DNA of 8,506 bases, taken from positions 1-8,506 of the forward strand of contig JAOAEN010000041.1 of the NCBI GenBank assembly GCA_026416775.1, in the 5' to 3' direction. Source of the stretch: Dehalococcoidales bacterium. Its GTDB lineage: Bacteria > Chloroflexota > Dehalococcoidia > Dehalococcoidales > RBG-16-60-22. Within the stretch, counting starts at the first letter, position 1, and the number at the start of each line of letters is the position of its first letter. Below, piece after piece: positions 7,899 through 8,506 of the stretch. A model generated the notes under the pieces. That model did not search any database. It saw only the letters and a program-made list of their open reading frames with translations, and had not been told where the DNA came from. The position numbers and the translations under genes are program-made.

Positions 7899-8387
7899 AT
7901 GCAGGAAAACATCTTCTTCATAGCCGTCATCGGCGGGGGCGAGGCAACGCCCGAGGCCGCCCGCCTTGCCGAAGAAGTGGGCAGGGAGATTGCCCGCCGC
8001 GGCGGGGTGCTCATCTGCGGGGGACTGGGCGGGGTCATGGAAGCTGCCTGTAAAGGTGCTTTTGAAGCCGGCGGGCTTACCGTCGGGATCCTGCCGGGGG
8101 AAAACCGCAGGGCGGCCAACCCCTACGTCAGGATACCCATCGTTACCGGCATCGGCTACGCCCGTAACGTCGCCGTGGTGAAGTCCGCCCAGGCGGTCAT
8201 CGCCGTTGACGGCAGCTACGGCACGCTTTCGGAAATCGCCCATGCCCTGCAAAGCGGGATCCCCGTCATCGGGCTGCGGACATGGGAAATCGCCATTGAC
8301 GGCAGGACGGACAACACCATCGTCCGTGCCACCGACCCGAAGGATGCCGTGGAGAAGGCGATTGCCCTGATCAGGGCCCAATCTTAA
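7899..8387 (+). CDS. LOG-family / TIGR00725 Rossmann protein
   Basis: A 162-residue Rossmann-fold protein of the LOG / TIGR00725 type. LOG enzymes release cytokinin bases by hydrolysing nucleoside 5'-monophosphates; the TIGR00725 branch has no proven substrate. Visible blocks are AVIGGG (9-14), GVLICGGLGGVMEAACKGA (36-54), R89-N90 after GIGYA, and DGSYGTLSE (104-112). In true LOG enzymes the last block reads P-G-G-x-G-T-x-x-E. Here P-G-G is replaced by D-G-S while G-T and E112 remain, so the activity may differ. The length is usual for the branch. The start is ATG at 7899, which directly precedes the first strand. The purine-rich CCAAGAGA before it is a poor ribosome site, and the promoter places transcription only a few bases upstream. 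The gene ends 14 nt before eno, so the two are probably co-transcribed. A 14-bp palindrome (8364-8377) lies in its last codons. Confidence 0.85.
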   Translation: MQENIFFIAVIGGGEATPEAARLAEEVGREIARRGGVLICGGLGGVMEAACKGAFEAGGLTVGILPGENRRAANPYVRIPIVTGIGYARNVAVVKSAQAVIAVDGSYGTLSEIAHALQSGIPVIGLRTWEIAIDGRTDNTIVRATDPKDAVEKAIALIRAQS

Positions 8388-8401
8388 AATCGGGGTGAGA
8401 A

Positions 8402-8506
8402 ATGGCAAAGATAAGAAGGGTCCATGCCCGTGAGATTCTCGATTCGCGCGGTAACCCCACGATAGAGGTTGAAGTTGAGCTGGACGACGGCGCAAGGGGT
8501 GTTGCC
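8402..8506 (+). CDS. eno: Enolase, N-terminal part (cut by window end)
   Basis: The first 35 codons of enolase, which converts 2-phosphoglycerate to phosphoenolpyruvate in glycolysis and gluconeogenesis. The motif [17 protein letters not shown] (9-25) is the near-invariant enolase N-terminus. The frame is open to the last base of the window; the catalytic parts lie beyond it. The start is ATG at 8402 after GGGGTGAG (8392-8399), a somewhat close ribosome site. It follows the LOG-like gene by 14 nt with no promoter visible in between, so it probably shares that gene's transcript or a promoter inside it. Confidence 0.96.
   Translation, partial: MAKIRRVHAREILDSRGNPTIEVEVELDDGARGVA

Noticed and set aside
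8364..8377. 14-bp palindrome as a terminator after the LOG-like gene
   Set aside because: GCCCTGATCAGGGC is perfect but lies within the coding sequence and has no T-tract. Terminating there would cut the link to eno.
7670..8495. Two minus-strand frames opposite the LOG-like gene
   Set aside because: They are complementary to a protein with clear family motifs and run into the eno start. Their composition is that of antisense frames.

Overview
This is ordinary-looking bacterial chromosome, GC-rich and densely coded, with no mobile element, CRISPR array, rRNA or tRNA that I could recognise. The gene content is ligA, pth, a LOG-like Rossmann gene and eno in a row. Beside it lie a GYD-domain protein, a PD-(D/E)XK nuclease of the RecB/AddB type, a CobC-like phosphatase and a TIGR04076 protein. 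Together these suggest a Chloroflexota bacterium, probably class Dehalococcoidia. That placement is inference from gene types and order, not from a marker comparison.

Layout. (1) Positions 1-3273, plus strand: a good sigma70-type promoter (TGGACA, 17 nt, TATAAT) and a leader that can fold as a three-way junction. Five co-directional genes follow: GYD protein, RecB-like nuclease, histidine phosphatase, Dph6-type ATP pyrophosphatase and TIGR04076 protein. Gaps are 68, 18 and 18 nt, then a 4-nt overlap, so this reads as one operon. The nuclease has no ATG, GTG or TTG at its conserved N-terminus and seems to start at ATT. (2) 3270-3611, minus strand: a small three-helix membrane protein whose stop codon overlaps the operon's last stop codon tail to tail. 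(3) 3612-3807: a divergent intergenic region with a 32-bp-spaced direct repeat and an extended -10 promoter for ligA. (4) 3808-6745: ligA, with an unusual insertion of about 85-90 residues, and pth, 1 nt apart. (5) 6790-7359, minus strand: a lipoprotein with a Pro/Ser/Ala linker. (6) 7460-7858: a non-coding stretch with several inverted repeats. (7) 7899-8387: a LOG-like nucleotide-binding protein, apparently on a nearly leaderless transcript. The start of eno (truncated by the window end) follows 14 nt later.

How the genes may work together. LigA and Pth are housekeeping functions (DNA nick sealing, peptidyl-tRNA recycling), and enolase is glycolytic. The five-gene operon mixes a probable Fe-S nuclease, a phosphatase and an ATP-dependent ligase/amidase-like enzyme; no single pathway is obvious. 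I see no clear defence or mobile system. The points most worth a second look are the ATT start of the nuclease, the structured leader of the operon, the LigA insertion and the near-leaderless LOG-like gene.
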